Source: Nitrospira sp. ND1 (GTDB lineage: Bacteria; Nitrospirota; Nitrospiria; Nitrospirales; Nitrospiraceae). From it: DNA of 64,000 bases. Below the pieces are notes generated by a model that did not search any database, was not told the origin of the DNA, and was given only the letters and a program-made list of their open reading frames with translations. Positions within the stretch are counted from its first letter, which is position 1; each line of letters opens with the position of its first letter. Location: the NCBI RefSeq assembly GCF_900170025.1, contig NZ_FWEX01000006.1:1263089-1327088 (forward strand), read 5' to 3'. Shown piece after piece: positions 19,555 through 28,903 of this stretch. The translations under genes were made by a program, and so were the position numbers.

Positions 19555-19656
19555 AGGCTGAGAGCAGGGCCAGTTATCGCATTGAGGCTTCCTTCAAACA
19601 GTCACGCTCCCACCTGAAAAACAGCGGCATTGACGATCGTTGGGCGGAGATCGCAA

Positions 19657-21891
19657 TCAGAACTTCATGTTGTAACCGACTGTCACTACGGTGCCTCGCC
19701 CACCCGTAATCCCGGTTCCCACGATTTGTGCCTGCGGCAGAAAATACATCTTGTTCAGAAGATTCTCGACCCCGAGCCGCAGATACCCGGGCCCGGCCTT
19801 GATCGTACTGTAGAGATCCACGATCACATAGCTCGACACCGCCAGACCATCCCCGCCGCGTCCCGCCAGAAATGCCTCGTGGGACTGACTGCGCGTTCCG
19901 GAGTACAGCATCTGAATGCGATTGCGCCATTGCCACTCCGGCACGGTCTCGTGCTCAAGGTACGCAGTCAATTTGAGCGGCGGAATACGAGCCGTAGTTA
20001 GAGGCGTGTAATTCCCATCATTCGTGAGGTCGGCTTTCCCCTTTTGATAGGTCAGGGTCCCGCCGATTCGCAGGCGATCGCTTGGCCGCGCATCCACCGC
20101 CGCCTCGATGCCTTCGATGACTTCCGGCACCTGTTGGAGTTGCCCCGTCAGGAGATTGAACACGGCCCCGAATTGAGAGGTGCTGCGGAATAGCGACAAG
20201 GAGGCGGTCAAAGGGCTCCACGTGCCGCGAAGTCCAACTTCATAATTCCGCACGCGAATGGCCTTCGGCTTCACCGATTCCAAACTACCCGACGGCTGGA
20301 AAGCAAACGAGTCGGCCAGGCTCGGCAGCGAAAAGCCTTCGGAGTAGTTAAAGAACGTGTTGATTTCCTTTGTGAGATCAACCACTGTCCCCGCGTTGAA
20401 CACCGTGGCGCTGTACCCGACCGTCCCGCCCTGAATGGTGTTCTGAATGAAGTTGATAAAATCCGATGCCTCCAGGCGGACATCTTCGTATCGTACGCCG
20501 CCCCGCAGCAGCCATCGCTCATGAGGATGCCACTGCATCCGCGCGAACGTCCCGATATTCCGAAGTAAGGTTTTGCCGGTTTGCTCGACACCGTTTTTCG
20601 TGAAGATACGCCCTCCGCTGGCATCGAATTGCGCATTATCGAAGAACGTTGAACGGCTCCCGCCGTTTTCCACGATGTAGTCGGCGCCCCACAGAATCTC
20701 AGGATCGCCGTAGAGGGGAATCGGCGTCGTCGCCCAGAACCGACCGCCCCATTTACGCGAGTCCTGCGAGCCTTGCTGGAGAGGTCCTCCGAACGCACGC
20801 GCATCCCATGGCTGATACCGGGTCGAATTATTCATGTGAAACAGCTGCGTCTTGATCTGACTTCCCCATAACGACCGGTGCGTGTACTCCAGATTCACAT
20901 TCGTGTTCTCCCCAAGCTGTTGGTCGTCCAGCTGCATCCCAGATAGATACCGCTGTTTGCTGCGAAAGCAGCCGGGACTCTGCGGAGTAGGGCATACCAA
21001 AGAGCCAGCCCCGTCCACGATGAAATCCGAGTGCTGGCGGTGTTGTAGATAGTTCACGGAGAGTTGCAACCGCTGCTCCTCGGTGAACTGATAGCCGATC
21101 TTGGCAAACAGGTTATAGGTAGTAGAGTTCGCCACACTCCCGATGCCGCCGCCATGACTGGGCATCGATCGATCTCCCTGGGCATCAAACGTCCCGCCGA
21201 TATGATTGAATGCGCCGGTCACCACATAGTCGACCGCGCCTTTTTTCCCCGAGACTCCTTGCGTGATGGTGCCGCCGATGCTCTGCCCCGGGCGGCGCGG
21301 CGCGATGTTGAGGCTCGTATCGCTCGTATAGACCGGCTTGCCGTCCGTCCCTTTCCTGGTGATGATGTTGACAAGCCCGCCGGTCGCGCCGTTGCCATAC
21401 ACCGCCGTGGCGCCGCGAATCACCTCGATTCGCTCGATCGCGCTCGGATCGATCGTGAACAGATCGCGACCCGTCATCGGACTGGTGTTTTGCGGCACCC
21501 CGTCCACCAACACTTGAATGTCACGCCCGCGCAAGGTTTGTGCAAACGACGTGGCGGTGCTCTGCTCCGCCTGGCTGAAGCCCGGCACCAATTTCCCCAA
21601 CAGATCATTTAACGCTCGCGTGGGCGAAATCGTGTTCTGTTGCTGAATCTGCTGCTCCGTGATGACGGTGACCGACCCCGGAATCGTCGCAATCGACTGC
21701 GGTGTGCGCGTGGCGGAGACCACCACTTCAGGCATACCGACCTCCGGTACCGTTTCAGCGTCAGCCGTGGGCGCTGGCAGCGGCTCCGCCGACAATCCAG
21801 GCCCTGCCCCCAGTACCCCTAAGACAATACCCATCCCCATGACACATCGAGACAAAACGACGCCTCTCGCGGCGCAGGCTGACCAACGCAT
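19657..21891 (-). CDS. TonB-dependent outer-membrane receptor (FepA/FhuE-like)
   Basis: 744 aa. Signal peptide (about 1-35), TonB box-like PEVVVSATRTPQ (about 54-65), plug domain with LRGRDIQVLVDGVPQ and IERIEVIRGATAVYGNGATGGLVNIITRKG, then a beta-barrel ending in an aromatic residue (GYNMKF). An extracellular loop carries a Cys pair (VCPTPQSPGCF). Plug and barrel pattern fit iron-siderophore-type receptors, but the ligand is not determinable. AAGGGGAACGC precedes the ATG. It follows RxPP A2 by 131 bp and ends before a hairpin terminator. Confidence 0.93.
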   Translation of the reverse strand: MRWSACAARGVVLSRCVMGMGIVLGVLGAGPGLSAEPLPAPTADAETVPEVGMPEVVVSATRTPQSIATIPGSVTVITEQQIQQQNTISPTRALNDLLGKLVPGFSQAEQSTATSFAQTLRGRDIQVLVDGVPQNTSPMTGRDLFTIDPSAIERIEVIRGATAVYGNGATGGLVNIITRKGTDGKPVYTSDTSLNIAPRRPGQSIGGTITQGVSGKKGAVDYVVTGAFNHIGGTFDAQGDRSMPSHGGGIGSVANSTTYNLFAKIGYQFTEEQRLQLSVNYLQHRQHSDFIVDGAGSLVCPTPQSPGCFRSKQRYLSGMQLDDQQLGENTNVNLEYTHRSLWGSQIKTQLFHMNNSTRYQPWDARAFGGPLQQGSQDSRKWGGRFWATTPIPLYGDPEILWGADYIVENGGSRSTFFDNAQFDASGGRIFTKNGVEQTGKTLLRNIGTFARMQWHPHERWLLRGGVRYEDVRLEASDFINFIQNTIQGGTVGYSATVFNAGTVVDLTKEINTFFNYSEGFSLPSLADSFAFQPSGSLESVKPKAIRVRNYEVGLRGTWSPLTASLSLFRSTSQFGAVFNLLTGQLQQVPEVIEGIEAAVDARPSDRLRIGGTLTYQKGKADLTNDGNYTPLTTARIPPLKLTAYLEHETVPEWQWRNRIQMLYSGTRSQSHEAFLAGRGGDGLAVSSYVIVDLYSTIKAGPGYLRLGVENLLNKMYFLPQAQIVGTGITGGRGTVVTVGYNMKF

Positions 21892-22022
21892 GCGTTCCCC
21901 TTTCGACCCGATTCATGTAGGTCGCGCAAGAATGACCTCGACACAAATCGCGCAACTAGCCGACGAGCGCAGGCCGTCTGCATGGCAACGGATCGGTCGA
22001 GAAACAAGTGACTGTAATTGAA

Positions 22023-22421
22023 TCAGTGCACGAGGAACGGGGGACCGCGGCCATGAGCCGCGACCAGCGGGCGGCCAGGATAGGACCACATCAGCAGGAT
22101 CAACGGCACGAAGAACGATACAAGGACCGGCAAACGAGGGATTTCCGGCAACACACATGCTGGTTCATCTTTGTTGACCTGACAGGCCCAAGCGGTTACC
22201 GGATCGACTTCGACGCGGCCATCGTGACAGGGGGACCGGTCGCCGTCGGTATGTAGATGGAAGGAGCGGCGCTGTGGCTCTTCAAAGTCGTAGAAACAGG
22301 CCGCGCAGACCACCGCCGCGATGAGCCGAATGATGATCAATAGGCAGGCCGTGCCGACCGCCAAAAATGACAACCGTCGATCAAGCGGCCTATGGGGGAT
22401 GAGGCGTACCGGCGAATGCAC
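22023..22421 (-). CDS. RxPP small two-TM Cys/His protein, type A (A2)
   Basis: 132 aa from GTG at 22421, which has GGAGA at 7 bp. TM1 (about 20-38), CAACF, FHLHTDGDRSPCHDG, WACQVNKDEPACVLPEIP, TM2 and AHGRGPP. The ATG at 22469 is upstream of the -10 box (22450-22455) and so cannot be on the transcript. Sits 131 bp before the receptor at 21.9 kb. Same alignment as A1, A3 and A4; presumed metal-responsive or metal-handling membrane protein. Confidence 0.7.
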   Translation of the reverse strand: MHSPVRLIPHRPLDRRLSFLAVGTACLLIIIRLIAAVVCAACFYDFEEPQRRSFHLHTDGDRSPCHDGRVEVDPVTAWACQVNKDEPACVLPEIPRLPVLVSFFVPLILLMWSYPGRPLVAAHGRGPPFLVH

Positions 22422-22449
22422 GAATTGATCTCCGCAGTAATACTGTTCG

Positions 22450-22505
22450 ACTGTACGCAGCCATTCCAAGGCCTGTCTACGGATGCCTGCTCACAGTTGC
22501 TACAG
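22450..22505 (-). promoter_or_regulatory. Regulon promoter for A2 and its receptor
   Basis: Minus strand: CTGTAGC-n4-GTGAGCA-n7-GTAGACA. -35 TAGACA at 22474-22479, spacer 18 bp, -10 TACAGT at 22450-22455. It directly abuts the preceding terminator hairpin. Confidence 0.65.
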
Positions 22506-22533
22506 TCCGCACCGCGTTCTCGCGGTGCGGACT
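22504..22533 (-). terminator. Perfect 13-bp hairpin after the receptor at 22.6-24.9 kb
   Basis: AGTCCGCACCGCG - TTCT - CGCGGTGCGGACT. A near copy with one mismatch lies at 25651-25680 in the same position of the next cassette. Confidence 0.65.
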
Positions 22534-22548
22534 GCATTCCCCATCGCC

Positions 22549-22596
22549 GAAACGTGTGACGTCTTTCTTCCCACGTTTCACGATTCACGTTTCACG
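22549..22596. repeat. TTTCACG heptamer spacer
   Basis: GAAACGTG ... CACGTTTC inverted arms, then tandem heptamers TTTCACG, ATTCACG, TTTCACG at 22576-22596, filling the gap after the receptor stop codon. Confidence 0.6.
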
Positions 22597-22599
22597 CCG

Positions 22600-24933
22600 T
22601 CAAAACTCCATCCGGACCGACCCCATGAAGAACCGCGGCACGCCGTAGTAGGTCGGTCCATAGGAAAAGACTTGTCCGATGTAATTCTTGTCGAGCAGAT
22701 TATCCACGTTCAACTGTGCGGTGTACCGAGCTGTGCCGACACGCCATTGATAACTCGCCATCAAGTTGGTCACGACATATCCCGGTGCCTGCGCCGTTTC
22801 ACCGAACCCGATCTGGCGCTCGCCGACCCCTTGCACCCCTACTCCGATTCGCAGCCCCTGCAGCCTGTCCTCCTGGAACTGATAGACGGTCCATAGACTG
22901 CCGCTGTTGACCGGCGCGTTGTTGAGACGTTTGCCCATTGTTCCCAGATCGGGATCGTCCTTCGTGGTCTTAGCAAAAGGCATATAGGCATAGGCGCCGA
23001 TGACGCTCCAGCCCGGTAGAATCTCCCCGCTGACATCCAATTCCAAGCCGCGGCTCTCTCCCTCACCCACCGCCCTGGTTCCACCCGAGAAAAAGACCGG
23101 CAGGTTTTGCTTGGTCAGGTCGAAGTAGGCCAACGAGCCGACAAACCGACCCCCGAAGAGTTCCGTCTTGGCCCCCACCTCCCATTGTTGGGCCGTTTGC
23201 GGCGGCAGCGGTACGAGAGACCCGGCCGTGAACGTGTTCGAGGCCCCGAAGTTTTCCGTATAACTGCCATAGAGCGAAAACTCGGGAACAGGGCGCCACA
23301 AGACCCCGGCTCGGGGTGAAATCCGGTCGTTGGTATCCTTGATCGTCGACGTCCGGACCCCTAGGTTCTCGTTGGATGTAGAGGTTTTTGCGTTGTCGTA
23401 CCGGAATCCCGCCAGGATGTGGATGTGGTAGGGCAACTCGATTTGATCCTGCGCATAGAGGCCGAACCACGGGAGCGACCAATTGAACGTCGTCACGTCG
23501 CCGGGCGCGATGACCGGCGGCCCGGCCGTATGAATCGGGTTGAAGAGATTGATCACGTCGTCGGTGCCCGGCGTAAATCCGGCCATCGTCGCGCGGATGT
23601 CGCTGTGAAGATAGTCTCCACCGAACAAGAGCGTATGCTTGATCGGGCCGGTCGAGACGTGGCCGGTCAGTTCGAGGGCATTAAAAAAGTTGCGCGTATA
23701 GTCCCGGCCATCCGTATTCTGCGCGAAGAAGAATCGACTCACATCCCCGTTGGCCGCGGCATTCCCCACATTCTGCCCGGTCAACGTCAATTGGTGGTTA
23801 CTGAAATTGAAGCGATGCCGGATCGACCAGGCGTCGTTGAAGGCATGCTCGGTGACCAATGAGACGAGGTGATACTTGTCGTTCTGCAGGTTCCAGCGTT
23901 CGCCGAGATTCAGCTCCCGCGCAATGGGGGCGGGACGGTTGCCCAGCAAGGGAATATTCCCCTTTCCGGTGAGCGAAAGATCGCTGTATTCATACTTCAG
24001 TGTGGACGTGGTGCGGTCGCTGATGCGCCATCGTACCTGCGGGGAAATAATCAGCCGTTCGTTGCCGCCGAACTGCTGAAACGTCTGGTTTGTTTGATAC
24101 CCGATATTCAATCGGTAGGACACCGTGTTATCCGCAGTAAGGGGGCCGGTGAGATCGGCGTTGGTCCGATACCAGCCATACGAACCGAATTGCTGTTGGA
24201 GCGAATAATTCGGCTGATCCAGCGGTTGCTTGGTCACGAAATTGATGATGCCGCCCGGCTCGGCCCGCCCGTAGAGAATGGAGCCCGGGCCTTTCAACAC
24301 TTCAACCCGCTCGATATTCGTCAGGTCTTCCGCATGAAAAAACTGTCCCTGGAAAGGATACCCATCGCGATAGAAGTTGAACTGGTCGAATCCGCGCACA
24401 TTAAATTGCATGTCACCCTCGGCGCCGCTGATCACGCCGCTGACGTTTTTCAACGCCTGGTCGACCCGCACGACCTGCTGATCCCGCATCACCTGCTGAG
24501 GCACGACCTTCACCGACATCGGCGTGTCCATGATCGGGGTATCGGTTTTGGTCGCCGTCACGGCGTTCGTCACGCGGTAGGACTCGGCCTGCGCGACCAC
24601 ATACACGGGTTTCACCTCCACAACGGGAGCCTCGCTCGTTCTGGAGGCTTGTGCCTCGGCCGAAGCCTCGGCCGGCAGGGGCACGGGAAGCGGAAGAGGC
24701 TGAATCGGCGCAGCCACCTCCTGCCGGCTGGTCTCCTGAACCGAGTCTCCCTGAGCCGATTCGGCGGAGGGAGAACGATGGTCCTGTTCAATCTGGACCG
24801 GCTTCTGCGGACCAATGCAGGCCGTCAACAGCACGAGACAGGCCGGTACGGCCAGCCTGCCGATGACCGAGGCCCGCGGTGCGCTATGTGGTTCGGATAG
24901 GAATTTTTCCTGGGACGACTCTGCTGACTTCAT
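22600..24933 (-). CDS. TonB-dependent siderophore-type receptor with lipobox leader
   Basis: 777 aa from ATG 24933 (AGGAG upstream). The leader reads ACLVLLTACIGPQKP, a signal-peptidase-II-like lipobox (L-T-A-C), unusual for a receptor. A Pro/Glu/Ala-rich linker follows, then a TonB-box region (AQAESYRVTNAVTATKTDTPI) and plug (LKNVSGVISGAEGDMQFNVRGF, IERVEVLKGPGSILYGRAEPGGIINFVTK). A barrel ending VRMEF closes the protein. Close paralog of the receptor at 25.8-28.1 kb. The ORF upstream of 24933 overlaps RxPP A3 and is not coding. Downstream of A3 by 229 bp; followed by terminator hairpin. Confidence 0.93.
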   Translation of the reverse strand: MKSAESSQEKFLSEPHSAPRASVIGRLAVPACLVLLTACIGPQKPVQIEQDHRSPSAESAQGDSVQETSRQEVAAPIQPLPLPVPLPAEASAEAQASRTSEAPVVEVKPVYVVAQAESYRVTNAVTATKTDTPIMDTPMSVKVVPQQVMRDQQVVRVDQALKNVSGVISGAEGDMQFNVRGFDQFNFYRDGYPFQGQFFHAEDLTNIERVEVLKGPGSILYGRAEPGGIINFVTKQPLDQPNYSLQQQFGSYGWYRTNADLTGPLTADNTVSYRLNIGYQTNQTFQQFGGNERLIISPQVRWRISDRTTSTLKYEYSDLSLTGKGNIPLLGNRPAPIARELNLGERWNLQNDKYHLVSLVTEHAFNDAWSIRHRFNFSNHQLTLTGQNVGNAAANGDVSRFFFAQNTDGRDYTRNFFNALELTGHVSTGPIKHTLLFGGDYLHSDIRATMAGFTPGTDDVINLFNPIHTAGPPVIAPGDVTTFNWSLPWFGLYAQDQIELPYHIHILAGFRYDNAKTSTSNENLGVRTSTIKDTNDRISPRAGVLWRPVPEFSLYGSYTENFGASNTFTAGSLVPLPPQTAQQWEVGAKTELFGGRFVGSLAYFDLTKQNLPVFFSGGTRAVGEGESRGLELDVSGEILPGWSVIGAYAYMPFAKTTKDDPDLGTMGKRLNNAPVNSGSLWTVYQFQEDRLQGLRIGVGVQGVGERQIGFGETAQAPGYVVTNLMASYQWRVGTARYTAQLNVDNLLDKNYIGQVFSYGPTYYGVPRFFMGSVRMEF

Positions 24934-25162
24934 CGACGACACTCCTCTTCCAGTCCACGCCGGTACGCGGTCGTGAACGCAACTCGTCGAGCCGGGGAGA
25001 CCGGTGTCGAAGACCGACGCCTGACGCCCAGGGTGTGCGGGACGGTCCACGAAAGACCCGCCCCTTCCGACATCGAGTGATGCCGGTTCCCTGGCGCGCG
25101 CATCGCCTCCGATGCAGCGGTCCTGCGGCTCAGACTGAGGTGATATGTATGGGAACCCTGAC

Positions 25163-25567
25163 CTACAAGACGAGGACGCAACGAGGAGGGCCGCGGCCGT
25201 GCGGGATAATCGGCGAGCGACTCCCGAACGAGAGACTGAGCGGCAGTAACGGGAGAAAGAGCGACACGACCACCGGCAGGAGCGGAACGTCGGGCAGGAT
25301 AAAGGCAGACTCATCCTGATTGACTGAACAGGCCCAATCACTCAGAGGGCTCGTTGGAGCCTTACCGTGATGACAGGGAATTCTGTCGCCTCCCGCATGG
25401 AGGTGAAACGACCGCGCGGGTGGTGGCTCGACTTCGTTGAAGCAACTGACATGGATGAACCCGGCCACGAGACGAATGCCGATCAGGAACAGGGCAAGCA
25501 GCACGACATCGCGCGATGCGCGGCCCTGATATCCCGGAAGATGCATGAATCGACAGACCTGTTTCAC
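25163..25567 (-). CDS. RxPP small two-TM Cys/His protein, type A (A3)
   Basis: 134 aa from GTG 25567. TM1 (about 19-37), HVSCF where the other type A proteins have CxxCF, FHLHAGGDRIPCHHG, WACSVNQDESAFILPDVP, TM2 and PHGRGPP. The Cys-to-His exchange at the first position keeps a plausible metal ligand. It lies between the promoter at 25.6 kb and the lipobox receptor gene starting at 24933. Confidence 0.7.
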   Translation of the reverse strand: MKQVCRFMHLPGYQGRASRDVVLLALFLIGIRLVAGFIHVSCFNEVEPPPARSFHLHAGGDRIPCHHGKAPTSPLSDWACSVNQDESAFILPDVPLLPVVVSLFLPLLPLSLSFGSRSPIIPHGRGPPRCVLVL

Positions 25568-25596
25568 GGGCAGTCTCGAGAAAAGTAAGGGGCCTC

Positions 25597-25652
25597 ACCC
25601 TACGGAACGACCGGGAGAATTGTCTACAGACGCCTGCTCACCGTTGCTACAG
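25597..25652 (-). promoter_or_regulatory. Regulon promoter for A3 and its receptor
   Basis: Minus strand: CTGTAGC-n4-GTGAGCA-n7-GTAGACA. -35 TAGACA at 25621-25626, spacer 18 bp, -10 TAGGGT at 25597-25602. Confidence 0.62.
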
Positions 25653-25680
25653 TCCGCACCGCGTTTTCGCAGTGCGGACT
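25651..25680 (-). terminator. Hairpin after the receptor at 25.8-28.1 kb
   Basis: AGTCCGCAC-C-GCG - TTTT - CGC-A-GTGCGGACT, a 13-bp stem with one mismatch. Near-identical to the hairpin at 22504-22533. Confidence 0.6.
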
Positions 25681-25755
25681 GGGCTCTCCGCCGGAGGCTC
25701 GTGAAACGTACGATGTGCGCTTCAGTTCACGTTCATCATGTCACCTTTCACGCCT

Positions 25756-28131
25756 CTAGAACTCCATCCGGATCGACCCCATGAAGAAGCGCGGCATGCC
25801 GGGCATGATGAAATACGGCCCTCCGATGGTGCCGGCATAATAGGTCTTATCGAACAGATTGCTGACATTGAGCTGAGCCGTCATTTTGGTCATCCCCATC
25901 CGCCATTCGTAGCTGGCCATGGCATTCGCGATGGCATATCCCGGGAGTTGAAAGAGATTCCCGGCATCGCCTTGCCGTTCTCCAGCCGCCTGCATCCCCG
26001 CTCCGACCTTGAGGCCACGCAGCTTCACGCCTTGGAGTTCCTCATCCTGAAACGCGTAGGTGGTCCAGAGACTGCCCATGTTCCTGGTCGTATTGAACAG
26101 CCGATTACCCGTATTGCCAGGGGTGGGATTGCCGCTCCCATCGTCGCCCACATCGTTGGTGACCTTGGCAAATGGCATGTAGGTATAGGAGGCAATGGCG
26201 CTCCAGCCCGGCAGAATTTCGCCGCTGACATCGAGCTCGATGCCGCGTGTCTGCGCCTCACCGATCGCACGGGAGAAAAGCGTGCCTGGCACGGGCACAG
26301 CAATATTCTGCTTGGTCAGGTCGAAGTAGGCCACGGTCGTTCTCAAGCGGCCGTCAAAAAACTCCGTCTTAACGCCCGCTTCAAATTGCTGCGCCGTTTG
26401 TGGAGGCAGCGGCTGCCGACTTGCATCGAAGGCATTCTGGAGTCCGAAGTTCTCCGTGTAGCTACCATAGAGCGAGAGCCAGGTCATCGGTTGCCACACC
26501 AGGCCGACCCGCGGAGACAGGCGATGGTCCTTTCCGGTTTTCTCGTTCAACACGGTGTCATGCGACACGGCATCATCGTATCGAGCACCCGCGAGCGCAT
26601 GCAGGTTGAAGGGCAACTTGACCTGATCCTGCACATAGACTCCGTGCCACGACCGAGACGACCCGAACGGGCCGTTATCGGGGATTTGATCGAGACTCGG
26701 GATCCCCAGGCCATAGACCGGATTGAACACATTGATCGGGAAATTGGATGCCGGATCGGTATCACAGCATTTGGCCACGCTATATTTGTCGGTCTGATAC
26801 AGAAAATCGTACCCGAACAACAACGTGTGCTTGACCAGGCCTGTATCGAAATGACCGATCAGGTTGAGGGAGCTTTGATAGCGATTTTCCTGCTGCCCCG
26901 GCGGAACGTCGGCCAGAAAGCGCTGAACGGTGCCGTCCGGTTGAACGGAAGTAAACGGCACGATCTCTCGATGGCCACGGCCGTGAATGAACTCCCCGGA
27001 TAGCCGATGGGTGATTTTCCAGTCGTCATTAAATTCGTGCGACCAGTTGAGGCCCGTGAAGAACCGTTCATTGGCGCTTTTGCTGAAGCTCGGCTCATCC
27101 AAGTACCGACTGATCGGAATCGGAGCCGGACGGTTGCCGAGCGCCGGGAGGAGGCCATCCGATTTCGTATTGATGTTGTGATACTCCATCTCAGCCGTGA
27201 TCTGCGTGCGGGGACTAACGTTCCATTTCACGACCGGGGCAAAGAAGATCGTCTTCCGATCGACGAAGTCTCGGAACGATTCCGAGTTCTCATAGGCTAA
27301 ATTGAACCGGTAGAGGAGACTCCCGTCTTTGGTGAGTGGGCCGGTCGCATCGCCGGTCGTCCGGAAGAAATTATACGACCCGATTTGCTGTTGGAACGAA
27401 TAGTAGGGCGTGGCCTGCGGCTGCTTCGTGACCACGTTGATGATGCCTCCCGGGTCCGCCCGGCCATAGAGAATCGACGCCGGTCCTTTCAACACTTCCA
27501 CCCGCTCGATGTTCGAGGTTTCGACCATGTTGTTGGTCGGTCTCAATACACCGTTTCGATAGTACGCCAAGGAGTCGAAGCCCCGGATCATGTAACTGTC
27601 GGTCCCCTCGATCGAGCTCGGGAACACGCTGACGCCGCTCACGTTCTTCAGCGCGGTCTCCAAACGCACAGCCTGCTGGTCCCTCAAGACCTGCTGCGGG
27701 ACGACCTGCACCGAATAGGGCGTTTCCATGATCGGCGTGTCGGTCCTCGTCGCCGTGGTGGTACGGTCCACCTTGTAGGATTCTTGCTGCGCCACGACAT
27801 AGACCGGTTTGACGTCCACCACCGGCACCTCGCCACCCGTCGGCGCCGCGGCCTGAGTCGGCGCCTCCGCCATCGGCGGGACGGGAAGTGGCACAGGGGG
27901 CACTCCGGAAGGCGGTGCCTCAGCCGAAGCCGCTTCGGGGACGGTGGACGGTTCTGTCGCTCCTCCAGACTGAGCTGCGGGTTCTTGCGCCCGTTGAGTC
28001 GGCACCGGTTTATGCGGCCCGATACAGGCCGTGAATGTCATCATGATGGCGCAGGCGGCGGCGATCCGGCCGACCGGCCCCAAACTTCGACAAGGGCGAT
28101 GTACTTCTTGCACTGATTCGACTGACTTCAT
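25756..28131 (-). CDS. TonB-dependent siderophore-type receptor with lipobox leader
   Basis: 791 aa from ATG 28131 (GGGAGGAG upstream). Leader AIMMTFTACIGPHKP resembles a lipobox (F-T-A-C). A Pro/Ala-rich linker follows, then AQQESYKVDRTTTATRTDTPIMETP and the plug (LKNVSGVSVFPSSIEGTDSYMIRGFDS, IERVEVLKGPASILYGRADPGGIINVVTK). The barrel ends SIRMEF. A periplasm- or surface-exposed CCDTD pair occurs in a loop (AKCCDTDPAS). Duplicated relative of the neighbour at 22.6-24.9 kb. Lies 225 bp after RxPP A4. Confidence 0.93.
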   Translation of the reverse strand: MKSVESVQEVHRPCRSLGPVGRIAAACAIMMTFTACIGPHKPVPTQRAQEPAAQSGGATEPSTVPEAASAEAPPSGVPPVPLPVPPMAEAPTQAAAPTGGEVPVVDVKPVYVVAQQESYKVDRTTTATRTDTPIMETPYSVQVVPQQVLRDQQAVRLETALKNVSGVSVFPSSIEGTDSYMIRGFDSLAYYRNGVLRPTNNMVETSNIERVEVLKGPASILYGRADPGGIINVVTKQPQATPYYSFQQQIGSYNFFRTTGDATGPLTKDGSLLYRFNLAYENSESFRDFVDRKTIFFAPVVKWNVSPRTQITAEMEYHNINTKSDGLLPALGNRPAPIPISRYLDEPSFSKSANERFFTGLNWSHEFNDDWKITHRLSGEFIHGRGHREIVPFTSVQPDGTVQRFLADVPPGQQENRYQSSLNLIGHFDTGLVKHTLLFGYDFLYQTDKYSVAKCCDTDPASNFPINVFNPVYGLGIPSLDQIPDNGPFGSSRSWHGVYVQDQVKLPFNLHALAGARYDDAVSHDTVLNEKTGKDHRLSPRVGLVWQPMTWLSLYGSYTENFGLQNAFDASRQPLPPQTAQQFEAGVKTEFFDGRLRTTVAYFDLTKQNIAVPVPGTLFSRAIGEAQTRGIELDVSGEILPGWSAIASYTYMPFAKVTNDVGDDGSGNPTPGNTGNRLFNTTRNMGSLWTTYAFQDEELQGVKLRGLKVGAGMQAAGERQGDAGNLFQLPGYAIANAMASYEWRMGMTKMTAQLNVSNLFDKTYYAGTIGGPYFIMPGMPRFFMGSIRMEF

Positions 28132-28356
28132 GACAAGACTCTCCTCCCTGTTCACGCCGGCATGCGGCAATAACAGGCTGACATAGCGCCGGCGGACCGG
28201 GACTGGGTCCGCGACCGGGCCTGCGGGGGAACGGCGACAATCTGCGAGCAGACCGCGCCCGCTCATATCGCAAGATATGAGCGCCACGGCACAGGCATGG
28301 CCCCGGACTCAACCGATGGCGGCTTGTGTTTCGTTGTGACGGTGTTAGGTACTGGG

Positions 28357-28755
28357 CTAGCAGGCGCTGAGGGGAGGACCGCGGCCATTGGCCGTAATCG
28401 GTATGAGACTACGATAACTGATCAACAGGAACACGAGCGGGACGAAGATCGACACGACGACCGGCAAGCGGGGAATCTCCGGCAGGACAAACGCCGATTC
28501 ATCTTCGTTGACGGAACAGGCCCAGACGATCCACAGGCTGGCCGGAGCCAGCCCATGGTGGCATCGATCACGATCCCACCCGCTATGGAGATAGAAGGCC
28601 CGCGTCTTCGCCTGCTCCCAATCGGTAAAGCAGGTCGAGCAGACGATGCTTGCCGCGAAGCGAATGCCGATGAGCAGGCAGGCAAGCAGCGCAACCAGCC
28701 GAGGGGTCCGGCCGGATCGATCGGTCGCATGCATGGCGCGAAGAAACTCGTTCAC
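28357..28755 (-). CDS. RxPP small two-TM Cys/His protein, type A (A4)
   Basis: 132 aa from GTG 28755 (AGGA at 8 bp). TM1 (about 19-37), CSTCF, FYLHSGWDRDRCHHG, WACSVNEDESAFVLPEIP, TM2 and NGRGPP. First gene of the cassette with the receptor at 25.8-28.1 kb. It establishes the type A length and start used for A1 and A2. Confidence 0.7.
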   Translation of the reverse strand: MNEFLRAMHATDRSGRTPRLVALLACLLIGIRFAASIVCSTCFTDWEQAKTRAFYLHSGWDRDRCHHGLAPASLWIVWACSVNEDESAFVLPEIPRLPVVVSIFVPLVFLLISYRSLIPITANGRGPPLSAC

Positions 28756-28783
28756 GGAATAGTCCTACAGAAAAAAGGAGAGT

Positions 28784-28839
28784 AGCCTACGACACCGCGT
28801 AGGAAATGGTCTACAGACACCTGCTCACGGATACTACAG
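28784..28839 (-). promoter_or_regulatory. Regulon promoter for A4 and its receptor
   Basis: Minus strand: CTGTAGT-n4-GTGAGCA-n7-GTAGACC. -35 TAGACC at 28808-28813, spacer 18 bp, -10 TAGGCT at 28784-28789. Confidence 0.6.
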
Positions 28840-28855
28840 TTTCAGACCCTGAAAC
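28839..28855 (-). terminator. Short hairpin after exbD
   Basis: GTTTCAG-ACC-CTGAAAC, a perfect 7-bp stem, 48 bp after the exbD stop and next to the following promoter. Moderate candidate only. Confidence 0.4.
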
Positions 28856-28903
28856 GTCAGACGCGAAAGGTTTAAAGTGAGCGACCTTCGGACACGTGAC
28901 ATC

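Noticed and set aside
22422-22469. ATG start at 22469 for RxPP A2
   Set aside because: It lies upstream of the predicted -10 box, whereas GTG 22421 has an SD and makes the protein equal in length to A1 and A4.
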